Assembly: GCF_014174495.1 (NCBI RefSeq)
Contig: NZ_JACJHR010000017.1
Location: forward strand, 62,001-126,000
DNA: 64,000 bases
Direction of reading: 5' to 3'
Source: Amycolatopsis echigonensis
Lineage (GTDB): Bacteria; Actinomycetota; Actinomycetes; Mycobacteriales; Pseudonocardiaceae
Every line of letters begins with the position of its first letter. Position 1 is the first letter of the stretch. Under the pieces are notes generated by a model, which saw nothing but the letters and a program-made list of their open reading frames with translations, was not told the origin of the DNA and searched no databases. A program made the position numbers and the translations under genes. Of this stretch, positions 17,581-25,995 are shown piece after piece.

Positions 17581-18747
17581 GTGGACTTCCAGCTGAGCCA
17601 AGACCAGGAGGACATCCGGCGCGCCGTGCGCGAGCTGGCCGCCCGGTTCCCCGACGAGTACTGGGCGCGGCACGACGAACGCGCGGAGTTCCCGCGCGAG
17701 TTCTACGACGCGTTCGCCGAGGCGGGCTGGCTCGGCATGGCGATCCCGGAGCAGTACGGCGGCGGCGGGCTCGGCATCCTCGAAGCCGCGCTGCTGCTGG
17801 AAGAAGTGGCCGCGTCCGGCGCAGGGATGAACGGGTGCAGCACGATGCACCTGACGATCTTCGGGCTGAACACGATCGTCAAGCACGGCAGCGAGGAAAT
17901 GCGGCGGGAGATCCTGCCCGGCGCGGTCGACGGTTCGCTGCACGTCTGCTTCGGCGTGACCGAACCGGACGCGGGCACGGACACCACGCGGATCTCCACC
18001 TTCGCCCGGCGCGACGGCGATTCCTACATCGTGCACGGCCGGAAGGTCTGGATCACCAAGGCAGGCCAGTCGCAGAAAATGGTGCTGATCGCCCGCACCA
18101 CGCCGCGCGACGAGGTCGAAAAGCCGACCGACGGCATGTCGCTGTTCGTCGTGGACATCGAGTCCGACGCGGTGCAATTGCGAGCGATCCCCAAGCTCGG
18201 ACGCAACGCGGTGTCGTCCTACGAGGTGCTGATCGACGGCCTTCGGGTGCCGGAATCCGCGCGCGTCGGCGAGGAGGGCAAGGGCTTCCGGTACCTGCTC
18301 GACGGGCTCAACCCGGAGCGCATCCTGCTCGCGCACGAGGCGCTCGGCATCGGCCGGGCGGCACTGCGGCGGGCAGTTCGCTATGCCGGGGAACGGCAGG
18401 TGTTCGGCCGTCCGATCGGGCAGAACCAGGGGCTGGCGTTCCCGCTCGCCGAGGCCGCGACGCGGCTCGACGCGGCGGAGCTGATGGCGCGCAACGCCGC
18501 CTGGCGCTACGACCGCGGACTGTCCTGCGGCAAGGAGGCGAACATGGCGAAATGGCTGTGCGCGGACGCCGGGTTCCAGGCCGCCGACCAGGCGATCCAG
18601 ACCCACGGCGGGATGGGGTACGCGCGGGAGTACCACGTCGAGCGTTACTTCCGGGAGGCACGGCTGCTGCGGCTCGCCCCGATCAGCCAGGAAATGGTGC
18701 TGAACTACGTGTCCCAGCACGTGCTCGGGCTGCCGAGGTCCTACTGA
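17581..18747 (+). CDS. Acyl-CoA dehydrogenase family flavoprotein
   Basis: This 388-residue protein with an acyl-CoA dehydrogenase fold should oxidise or otherwise act on an acyl-CoA with FAD. Landmarks are the start VDFQLSQDQEDIRRAVRELA, the middle-domain CFGVTEPDAGTDTTRIST, GRKVWITKAGQSQKMVLIAR, RQVFGRPIGQNQGLAFPLAE and QTHGGMGYAREYHVERYFRE. Where most family members have the catalytic Glu in an EGT motif, this protein reads LAPISQEM, so the catalytic base is not obvious. The start is GTG 17581 with GGAG eleven bases upstream; ATG 17566 is in frame but lies four bases after the operator. The stop overlaps the CoA-transferase start (TGATG). Confidence 0.88.
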   Translation: MDFQLSQDQEDIRRAVRELAARFPDEYWARHDERAEFPREFYDAFAEAGWLGMAIPEQYGGGGLGILEAALLLEEVAASGAGMNGCSTMHLTIFGLNTIVKHGSEEMRREILPGAVDGSLHVCFGVTEPDAGTDTTRISTFARRDGDSYIVHGRKVWITKAGQSQKMVLIARTTPRDEVEKPTDGMSLFVVDIESDAVQLRAIPKLGRNAVSSYEVLIDGLRVPESARVGEEGKGFRYLLDGLNPERILLAHEALGIGRAALRRAVRYAGERQVFGRPIGQNQGLAFPLAEAATRLDAAELMARNAAWRYDRGLSCGKEANMAKWLCADAGFQAADQAIQTHGGMGYAREYHVERYFREARLLRLAPISQEMVLNYVSQHVLGLPRSY

Positions 18748-19931
18748 TGGGCGCGCTCGACGGGCTGCGGGTGCTGGACCTTTCGCGGGTGCTGGCCGGG
18801 CCGTACTGCACGCAGATGCTGGCCGACCACGGAGCCGAGGTGATCAAGGTCGAATCGCCCTCGGGCGACGAGACGCGCGGGTGGGGGCCGCCGTTCCTCG
18901 CCGAGGGGACCAGCGCTTACTACGCGAATCTCAACCGGGGCAAGAAGAACATCGTGCTCGATCTGTCCGGTCCGGACGGTCGCGAACTGCTCGGCACGCT
19001 GCTGGCCGGCGCGGACGTGGTGGTGGAGAACTTCAAGGCGGGCACGCTCGCGCGCTGGGGCTGGCCGGACGAGACGATCCGGTCGGCGTATCCGGCACTG
19101 ATCCATTGCCGGATCACGGGATTCGGCACGGACGGGCCACTCGGCGGACTGCCTGGGTACGACGCGGTGTTGCAGGCTTACGGCGGGCTGATGAGCGTGA
19201 ACGGCGAAGCTGACGGGCCGCCGCTGCGCATCGGGGTGCCGGTGGTCGACGTCGTGACCGGGGTGCTCGGGTTTTCCGGGATCCTGCTGGCGCTGCACGA
19301 ACGGGAGCGGTCCGGGCTCGGGCAGCTGGTGGACTGTTCGTTGCTGGACACTGTGATCAGCTTGCTGCATCCACATTCCGCGGCTTGGCTCGCCGACGGC
19401 GCGGTGCCGCGGCGGACCGGTTCGGCGCATCCGTCGATCGCGCCGTACGAGACTTTTCCGACTGCGGACGGGCTGTTCTTCGTCGGCGCGGGGAACGACC
19501 GGCAGTTCGCCGCGCTGGTCGACGTGCTCGGCGCGCCTGAGCTGGCTTCCGATCCGCGGTTCGCTTCCAATGCCGGCCGGGTCGGCAATGTCACTGCGCT
19601 GCGGGCCGAGCTGACTGTCTTGATCGGACAGTACAAACGGGACGCTTTGGCTGAGTTGCTGCTGGCCAAGGGAGTTCCGGCGTCTCCGGTGCACGATATC
19701 GCGGAGGCGATGAACGCCCCGCAGGTGCGGCATCGGGAGATGGTGGTGGAGCGGGACGGGTATCGCGGGGTCGGAGTGCCGGTGAAGCTCGGCCGCACGC
19801 CGGGCCGCGCCGCCGATTCGCCCCGCCTTCCGGGGGCGGACACGAGGGAAGTTCTTGCGGCGGCTGGCCTGTCTGGCGAAGAGGTGGAGAGGGCGCTGGC
19901 GAAGGGGGCGGCGTACACCAGGCTTGCGTAG
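18747..19931 (+). CDS. CaiB/BaiF (class III) CoA-transferase
   Basis: This 394-residue family III CoA-transferase moves CoA between a donor thioester and a carboxylic acid, through an aspartyl-CoA anhydride in known members. Features are LDGLRVLDLSRVLAGPYCTQ at the N terminus, DHGAEVIKVESPSGDETRGW for CoA binding, NLNRGKKNIVLDLSGPDGRE, and IGVPVVDVVTGVLGFSGILL, whose aspartate matches the catalytic residue. It is coupled to the acyl-CoA dehydrogenase by a TGATG overlap. Together with the MHS importer they look like a pathway that takes up an acid, activates it to CoA by transfer, and processes it. A perfect 24-bp palindrome terminates it. Confidence 0.9.
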   Translation: MGALDGLRVLDLSRVLAGPYCTQMLADHGAEVIKVESPSGDETRGWGPPFLAEGTSAYYANLNRGKKNIVLDLSGPDGRELLGTLLAGADVVVENFKAGTLARWGWPDETIRSAYPALIHCRITGFGTDGPLGGLPGYDAVLQAYGGLMSVNGEADGPPLRIGVPVVDVVTGVLGFSGILLALHERERSGLGQLVDCSLLDTVISLLHPHSAAWLADGAVPRRTGSAHPSIAPYETFPTADGLFFVGAGNDRQFAALVDVLGAPELASDPRFASNAGRVGNVTALRAELTVLIGQYKRDALAELLLAKGVPASPVHDIAEAMNAPQVRHREMVVERDGYRGVGVPVKLGRTPGRAADSPRLPGADTREVLAAAGLSGEEVERALAKGAAYTRLA

Positions 19932-19933
19932 GT

Positions 19934-19983
19934 GGCTTGTGAGTGTTTATCCCGGTTCTAACCGGGATAAACACTCACAAGCC
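19934..19983. terminator. Long perfect palindrome acting as bidirectional terminator
   Basis: A perfect 24-bp inverted repeat with a 2-nt centre (left arm 19934-19957, right arm 19960-19983) fills the gap between the convergent CoA-transferase and Pls-like genes. Its core, GTGAGTGTTTATCCCGGTT, recurs with one change at 44724-44742. The same palindrome family therefore serves as a terminator at two unrelated loci, about 25 kb apart. Confidence 0.85.
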
Positions 19984-19984
19984 C

Positions 19985-22900
19985 TCACTGCCAGGGACGG
20001 ACCGGCGTTCCCCGCCACCGGGTGCGCTCCGGGAGCGTCTCCCCCGCCATCACCAGCGAACCCGACCCGACGGTCGCGCCGTCGGAAACCCCGCTGCCCG
20101 GCAGCTGGAACGCGCGCGGGCCGAGGGTCGCGCCGGCACCGAGGCGGACCGGGTCGAGCCGCATGACGCGGTCGTGGAACAGGTGCGTCTGCAGCACGCA
20201 GCCGCGGTTCACCACGGCGCCGTCGCCGAGGCGGACGAGGTCCGTTTCCGGCAGCCAGTAGCTCTCGCACCAGACACCGCGACCGATCCGGGCGCCGAGG
20301 GTCCGCAGCCACCAGTTCAGCACCGGCGTGCCAAGGAACGATCCGGCGAACCACGGAACGGCGAGCGTCTCGACGAACGTGTCGTACAGCTCGTTCCGCC
20401 ACACGAACGCGCTCCACAGTGGATGGCGTCCCGGCCGGAAGCGGCCCACCAGTGTCCATTTCACCAGCGTCGTGAGCAGCGCGGCGAAGAGACCGGCCGA
20501 GACGAACACCGCGGGCGCGAGGGCGGCGGCGACCCAGAAGCCGTCCGCGATGTCCACTCCGGTGAGTACCGCGGTGACCGCGAGTCCGAGCAGGCCCGCG
20601 ATGAGCAGCGGTGCGATCCGGCAGGACTCGACCAACGCGCGGGCCAGCTTCAACCGGTGCGGCGGCGCGAAAGTGCGGGCCGGGTCGACGGCATCGGCAG
20701 TCCGGCGCAGCTCCAACGCCGGCCGGCCGAGCCAGGACGTGCCGTCGGGGACCTCCGTCGGGGTGTCGGACAGAACGCCGACCAGCGAGCCCGAGCCGAG
20801 CTTCCTTTCCGGACCGACGACCGCGGAGTTGCCGACGAACGCGCGTTCGCCGACCTCCGAAACGCCCAGCCGGACCCAGCCGCGGTCGAGTTCGTACGGG
20901 GCGGCGAGGACGTCGTCGGCGAGGAACGCGCCGTCCCGTACGCGCAGCAGCGACGGCAGACTGAGCACAGTGGACAGTTCGACGTCGCGGCCGATCCGCG
21001 CGCCCAGCAGGCGCATCCAGGCCGGAGTCGCGAGCGCGGCGTAGAGCGGGAACAGCTGCCGCCGCGCGATTTCCAGCAGTTCGTGCACGAACCAGGCCGC
21101 CCAGCCCGCCCGGCTCAGCACCGGATAAACGCCCGGCCGGACGGCCCGGCCGGCCAGCCGCACGAGCAGGACGATCGTCAAGGCGTACACCACGATTCCG
21201 GCGAAGACGAGCAGCGGCGTCCACGGCAGGATCGCCAGCGCGGCGCCGCGCGGATCGTCCGCCGCCGGGATCAGCAGGAGCGCGACCAGCATCAGCGGAA
21301 CCGCGGACACGACCAGGAACACCGACCGCAGCGTCCCGCCCAGCGCGAACGCCAGCGAGTACCGCTTCGCCCGCGGGGCCGCCTCGGCCGGCCGCGACGG
21401 ACGTTCGCCCGACGGCCCGGCCGGGGATCCGCCCCAGACCGCGCCGTCCGGCACGCGGGTGTCGAGCGTCGAACCGGGCAGCAGTACCGAGCCGGTGCCG
21501 AGATCCGTGCCCGGCAGCAGCGTGCTGCGACCGCCGACCCGGCCGCCGGCCCCGACCCGGACGCGGCCGATCCGCAGCACCGAGCCGTCCAGCCACCACC
21601 CGGCGAGGTCCGCCTCGGGCTCGATCGCGCATCCGTCGCCGAAGTCCGCGAGACCGCTCACCGGCGGCGGCGAGTGCAGGTCCACGCCCCGGCCGACCCG
21701 ATTGCCGAGCAACCGGGCGTACGGCGCGGCGAGCGGCGTACCGGCGACTCCGGGCGGGCCGACCACGGCCGCGAACCGTTCCGCCGTCCACAGTCGCAGG
21801 TGGACGATGCCGCCGCGGCGGTACTCCCCTGGCTCGAGCTTTCCGCGCAGTACCCGCACGCCTCCCGCGGCGAGCAGCATCCGGCCCGGCGGGCTCAGCA
21901 GCACCAGCCACGCGGGCACGAGGATCCACCACGACATCCGCGGCAGCCACTGCAACGGCAGCACCAGCGAAACCAGCGAGCCGAGCAGCGACACCGAAAG
22001 CAGCCACCGCATTCCGGACAAGGCCAGCAAAACCAGCTGCACCCCGGCCTGCCACCACCCGGCGCCGCGCGCCGCGGCGACCCGCGGCTCTTCCGCCGCG
22101 GCAGTTTCGACCGGCGCTCCGGCGAGGCGTTCGTACAGCTCGCGCGGCGTCGGGCAGGAGTACACATCGGACACTGCCGCGTTCGGATACCGTTCGCGCA
22201 GCACGGAAACGAGCCGCGCGGCGGTCACACTCGATCCGCCGAGATCGAAGAAGTCGTCGTCCGGACCGGCCGCGGTCCCGAGGTGTTCGCTCCAGACCCG
22301 CGACAACCACGCCAGTTTCGGATCGGACGGCACCACCGGCGCGGCGACCGGTTCCTCCAGCGGCCACGGCAACGCGTCGCGGTCGAGCTTGCCCGACGCG
22401 CGCACCGGCAGGTCCGGCACCAAGGCCAGCCGCGGCACCAAGGCGGCCGGGAGCCGGTCCCGGAGGCGGCTGCGCGCGGCGGCGCGGTCGAGGCCATCGC
22501 CCTCCGGCACCACGTAGCCGACCAGCACCTGCGCACCGCTGTCCGTGCGACGCACTACCGTCGCGGCCGCGGCGACACCCGGCAGGGCCCGCAACGCGGC
22601 GTCGATCTCGCCCAGCTCGACGCGCCGTCCGCCGATCTTGACCTGTCCGTCCGCGCGGCCGACGAACTCCAGTCCCTCCGGCACCGCGCGCACGAGGTCG
22701 CCGCTGCGGTACCCACGGCTCCAGCCCAGCCCCGGCAGCGGCACGAACTTCTGCGCGTCCTTCGCCGCGTCGAGGTACCGGGCGAGCCCGGCGCCGCCGA
22801 TGACCAGCTCGCCGCTGCGGCCCCACGGCACCGGGATGCCCGCCGGGTCCTCCGGGTCGACGACCGCGAGTTCCCACCCGTCGAGCGGCAGCCCGATCCG

Positions 22901-23869
22901 CACCGGTTCGCCCGCGCGCAGGCGCTGGGCGCACGCGACGACGGTGGTTTCCGTGGGGCCGTAAGTGTTCCAGATTTCCCGTTTGCCGTCGTCGAAACGC
23001 GTCACGACCTCCGGCGGGCACGCTTCGCCGCCGAGGATGAGCAACCGGACGCTGGCCAGCGTGTCCACTGGCCAGAGCGCGGCGAGCGTCGGCACCGTCG
23101 ACACGACTGTGACGCCGCGCTCGACCAGCCACGGCCCGAGGTCCGCCCCCGCGCGGACGAGCGAGCGCGGAGCCGGGACGAGGCACGCGCCGTGCCGCCA
23201 CGCCAGCCACATTTCCTCGCACGACGCGTCGAACGCGACACTCAGCCCCGCCAGCACGCGATCGCCCGGACCGAGCGGCCGCGAGGTGCAGAACAACCGC
23301 GCTTCAGCGTCCACAAAGGCCGCGGCCGCGCGATGCGTGACGGCGACGCCCTTGGGCTTGCCGGTGGAACCGGAGGTGAAGATGATCCACGCGTCGTCCT
23401 GCGGCTGCGGACGGACCCGCGGCCACCGCGGTCCGCGCGCAGGCGGCAATCCCGCATCGCTCAGGACCAGGCTCACTTGTGCTTCGGCCCACACTGTCTC
23501 GGCGCGGTCGGCCGGATCGTCTGCGTCGACCGGGACGTAGGCCGCTCCGGTGGAAAGAACGGCGAGAATGCCGCGGTACAGCGCCGCGGTGCCGGAAGTC
23601 ATCCGGATGCCTACCCGGTCGCCCGGCAGGACCCCGGCGGCACGGAGGCGTCCGGCGAGCTCTTCGACCTGCGCGGCGAACTCGCGGTACGTCGCCCGCT
23701 CGGTTCCGTCGTCCAGCGCGAGCGAATCCGGGTGCTTGCGCACCGTTTCGGCGAAAATGTCGTAAAGCGTGCGCGCGGCGGGCGCCGGACCCGCCTGGTA
23801 AACCGCCGTCGCCCCATCGGCGAGCCTCTCGGGCGCGACTGTGCGCACCCGATCCGCGTCCAGCGTCAC
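19985..23869 (-). CDS. Pls/PosA-type nonribosomal peptide synthetase (epsilon-poly-lysine synthetase-like)
   Basis: This 1,294-residue membrane-embedded synthetase has the layout of Streptomyces epsilon-poly-L-lysine synthetase Pls. An adenylation domain (about residues 20-510) carries [31 protein letters not shown] and the catalytic lysine in RASGKLDRDALPW. A carrier domain follows, with its serine in FFDLGGSSVTAARL (about 543). Then come three repeats of a membrane-helix pair plus a left-handed-beta-helix acyltransferase-like domain (about 600-820, 860-1070, 1100-1294). My hand-read specificity code is DAESIGTVVK, close to the bacitracin lysine code DAESIGSVAK, so a homopolymer or oligomer of lysine or a similar diamino acid is likely. 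The start is GTG 23869 with AAAGAGG upstream. The next gene, in the same direction, is an LCP protein. Confidence 0.88.
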   Translation of the reverse strand: MTLDADRVRTVAPERLADGATAVYQAGPAPAARTLYDIFAETVRKHPDSLALDDGTERATYREFAAQVEELAGRLRAAGVLPGDRVGIRMTSGTAALYRGILAVLSTGAAYVPVDADDPADRAETVWAEAQVSLVLSDAGLPPARGPRWPRVRPQPQDDAWIIFTSGSTGKPKGVAVTHRAAAAFVDAEARLFCTSRPLGPGDRVLAGLSVAFDASCEEMWLAWRHGACLVPAPRSLVRAGADLGPWLVERGVTVVSTVPTLAALWPVDTLASVRLLILGGEACPPEVVTRFDDGKREIWNTYGPTETTVVACAQRLRAGEPVRIGLPLDGWELAVVDPEDPAGIPVPWGRSGELVIGGAGLARYLDAAKDAQKFVPLPGLGWSRGYRSGDLVRAVPEGLEFVGRADGQVKIGGRRVELGEIDAALRALPGVAAAATVVRRTDSGAQVLVGYVVPEGDGLDRAAARSRLRDRLPAALVPRLALVPDLPVRASGKLDRDALPWPLEEPVAAPVVPSDPKLAWLSRVWSEHLGTAAGPDDDFFDLGGSSVTAARLVSVLRERYPNAAVSDVYSCPTPRELYERLAGAPVETAAAEEPRVAAARGAGWWQAGVQLVLLALSGMRWLLSVSLLGSLVSLVLPLQWLPRMSWWILVPAWLVLLSPPGRMLLAAGGVRVLRGKLEPGEYRRGGIVHLRLWTAERFAAVVGPPGVAGTPLAAPYARLLGNRVGRGVDLHSPPPVSGLADFGDGCAIEPEADLAGWWLDGSVLRIGRVRVGAGGRVGGRSTLLPGTDLGTGSVLLPGSTLDTRVPDGAVWGGSPAGPSGERPSRPAEAAPRAKRYSLAFALGGTLRSVFLVVSAVPLMLVALLLIPAADDPRGAALAILPWTPLLVFAGIVVYALTIVLLVRLAGRAVRPGVYPVLSRAGWAAWFVHELLEIARRQLFPLYAALATPAWMRLLGARIGRDVELSTVLSLPSLLRVRDGAFLADDVLAAPYELDRGWVRLGVSEVGERAFVGNSAVVGPERKLGSGSLVGVLSDTPTEVPDGTSWLGRPALELRRTADAVDPARTFAPPHRLKLARALVESCRIAPLLIAGLLGLAVTAVLTGVDIADGFWVAAALAPAVFVSAGLFAALLTTLVKWTLVGRFRPGRHPLWSAFVWRNELYDTFVETLAVPWFAGSFLGTPVLNWWLRTLGARIGRGVWCESYWLPETDLVRLGDGAVVNRGCVLQTHLFHDRVMRLDPVRLGAGATLGPRAFQLPGSGVSDGATVGSGSLVMAGETLPERTRWRGTPVRPWQ

Positions 23870-24140
23870 AGGAAAACCTCTTTCCAGGAGAACAGGAGTC
23901 ACGAAACCGGCCGGACACCACTCAACAATGGGCGGCGTGAGGCCGGGCTGAAGCAGCAGCGCGGTACCCGGGCACTGAAATCGGAACAAGAACAGATATC
24001 GGGCAATCCCCCAGCCGCGGCTGTGCGGCTCGTCACTCGGGTCCGGACATTAGCGGACGCAGTGCCGCCCAGGTCACTCAGAAGAGTTAATTTCGGAATT
24101 CGTTCTCAACGGGTTCACAGGAACGTTGTGCTTCTCCCGT

Positions 24141-25574
24141 TCACCGCACGCAGGGCACCCCGCCTCCGGACAATTCGTCGGCGGGCGAAACCGGGGAGAC
24201 CGGCACCGGGTCCACCTGGTCGGCCTTTTCCCGGAAGTCGGTGCCCAGCACCAGTTTGAGCTCCCCCGCGGCCAGCGCGCCGTCGTAGTCCACGGCGTAC
24301 CCGCCGCCGAGCGCGGCCACGAGCTTCGCCGCCGACGCGGAATCCCCGCTCCCGTACCGGACCACGGTGCGGTGCGTGTGCCGCGCGCTGGACGTGCGCC
24401 CGGTGCGGTATCCCCGCGACGGAAGCGTCTTCAGCACCCGGGCGGCCGCGCCCTCGCGGCCGCTCGCGTTCACCACGTCCACCACCGGCCCGGCAGTCGC
24501 GGCGGGCGGCGGCGGGACCGTCCGCCCGAGCAACCGGGCCGCGGCGGCGCGGATTTTCACCGGATCGACAATGTTGACGTCCTCGCCCCGGGCGTCTTTT
24601 TCGAACCGTTCGACCGGAAGCGAGGCCAAGGTCAGATCCCCGCCGGCGAACGATTCCGCCTGCCGCGCCAGCGCGTTGAGGTCGAGGCCGGAATCGATCG
24701 CGACATTCTCCTTGGCGACCGACACCAGCTGTCCGAGTTTCACCGGGTCACCGAACACCCGGCCTTCGTTCAGCTGATGCGCCAGCGATACGAGAAACGC
24801 CTGCTGCCGCCGTTCCCCGTCCAGCTCGGTGAACTCGTGCCGCGGATCGCGCCGCTGCCGCACGAACGCGAGCGCCTGCGCCGCGGAAATCCGCTGCTGC
24901 CCGCTCGGGAAATCCGCTCCGGAATAACTGTCCTGCGTGGCGTCGGTCAAACACACCGTGATCGGCTGCACGACCTGGGCCAGCTGGTAGAACGCGACAA
25001 GGGTGACTTCGACGAAATGGTCCACCGCGACCCCTCCGAGGAACTGGCGCACCGTCGCGACCACCGCCGCGCGGCCGGCGTCCCGGGACCTCTGTTCGCG
25101 AGCCGCCTTCTCGGTGACGCCTTGCGCGGTCAGACGTTTGGACTCCGCGGCGAACGCGTACCCGTAAGCCTCCTTGATCTTGCCCTTGCACACCCCGTCC
25201 GGGCAGCCGGCGAGATCGGTGTAGTCGTCGCGCGGGATCGAGATGACCGTCGGATGCCCGCCGTCGGCCGGGACGTGCAGCAGCATCAGGACGTCGGTGT
25301 TGTAGCCCCCGACGTGCTGGTCTCCCGCGTGCAGCTGTTCGTACAGGTCGGCGGGCAGCGGTTCGCCCCGCTCGTCGAGCCGCGAATCGAGTCCCATGAC
25401 GAGGATGTTCGTGTCCCCGCCCGGCCGGGCCTGCCCGCCGAGCGCGGTGGAGGTCGTCACCCCGGACAGCAGCGCGCGCAGCTCGGCCCAGCCGTAGGCG
25501 GCCCCGCCCAGCAGGACCGCGACCAGCACGACCACGCCGATCCGCTCGGCCCAGTGCCCGTTCGCGCGCTCCAT
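24141..25574 (-). CDS. LytR-CpsA-Psr (LCP) family cell-wall ligase
   Basis: This 477-residue membrane-anchored protein should transfer undecaprenyl-phosphate-linked glycopolymers, such as arabinogalactan or teichoic acids, onto peptidoglycan on the outer face. One N-terminal helix (about residues 11-33) precedes an LCP domain with DTNILVMGLDSR, GYNTDVLMLLHVPADG, the arginine-rich ISIPRDDYTDL and QALAFVRQRRDPRHEFTELD. Residues about 360-450 form a LytR_C domain beginning VVDVVNASGREGAA. It ends in a Pro/Val/Ser tail with an odd CVR terminus. GGAGG lies upstream of the ATG. Confidence 0.92.
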   Translation of the reverse strand: MERANGHWAERIGVVVLVAVLLGGAAYGWAELRALLSGVTTSTALGGQARPGGDTNILVMGLDSRLDERGEPLPADLYEQLHAGDQHVGGYNTDVLMLLHVPADGGHPTVISIPRDDYTDLAGCPDGVCKGKIKEAYGYAFAAESKRLTAQGVTEKAAREQRSRDAGRAAVVATVRQFLGGVAVDHFVEVTLVAFYQLAQVVQPITVCLTDATQDSYSGADFPSGQQRISAAQALAFVRQRRDPRHEFTELDGERRQQAFLVSLAHQLNEGRVFGDPVKLGQLVSVAKENVAIDSGLDLNALARQAESFAGGDLTLASLPVERFEKDARGEDVNIVDPVKIRAAAARLLGRTVPPPPAATAGPVVDVVNASGREGAAARVLKTLPSRGYRTGRTSSARHTHRTVVRYGSGDSASAAKLVAALGGGYAVDYDGALAAGELKLVLGTDFREKADQVDPVPVSPVSPADELSGGGVPCVR

Positions 25575-25903
25575 CGATCACCGCTCCTCCCTCCGGCGCA
25601 TCCGGGTGTACTCCGGGGTTCCTGTGAGAGCGATGAGAAAGGTGGCCGTCCGGGCAGTCCGCCGAGGTCAGACGGGCTGTCGCGGGCGAAACGGCACACT
25701 TTGGAGGGTCGGCGCGCGGAGTCCCGAATCGCCAACGGCAGCAGGAAATGCGACGTGCCCAGACGCGTCTCCGCGCCCAGCGGGAGAACCCGGCGTCGAG
25801 GTCGTGCTCCAGCCCACCGGACCGCCCTTGAGCCGCGCCGCCCCAGATGTCGTTGACCGGCAAGCGAAGCCGACCGTATTCGGACCGGACGGAAGACGCC
25901 ACC
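25575..25903. other. Intergenic region upstream of the LCP gene
   Basis: Nothing gene-like was found in these 329 bp. They contain the promoter and ribosome-binding site (GGAGGAGCGG) of the LCP gene, and are bounded on the right by the terminator of the acyl-CoA synthetase gene. Open frames here have no protein-like composition. Confidence 0.6.
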
Positions 25904-25952
25904 CTGCCCGGCCGGGTCGCCCCCGCAACGCGAGGGCGACCCGGCCGGGCAG
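25904..25952 (-). terminator. Hairpin terminator of the acyl-CoA synthetase gene
   Basis: A perfect 18-bp GC-rich inverted repeat (CTGCCCGGCCGGGTCGCC at 25904-25921 and complement at 25935-25952) with a 13-nt loop lies 44 bp past the stop of the minus-strand synthetase gene. Confidence 0.8.
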
Positions 25953-25995
25953 AGCAGGCGGCACCGGGCCAACGGGGTACCGCCCGCCGGAAGAC

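Noticed and set aside
19943..24259. Very long open frame antisense to the Pls-like gene
   Set aside because: It mirrors the real gene in the opposite strand; the translation is Arg/Pro/Gln-rich with no motifs. Such shadows are expected at this GC content.
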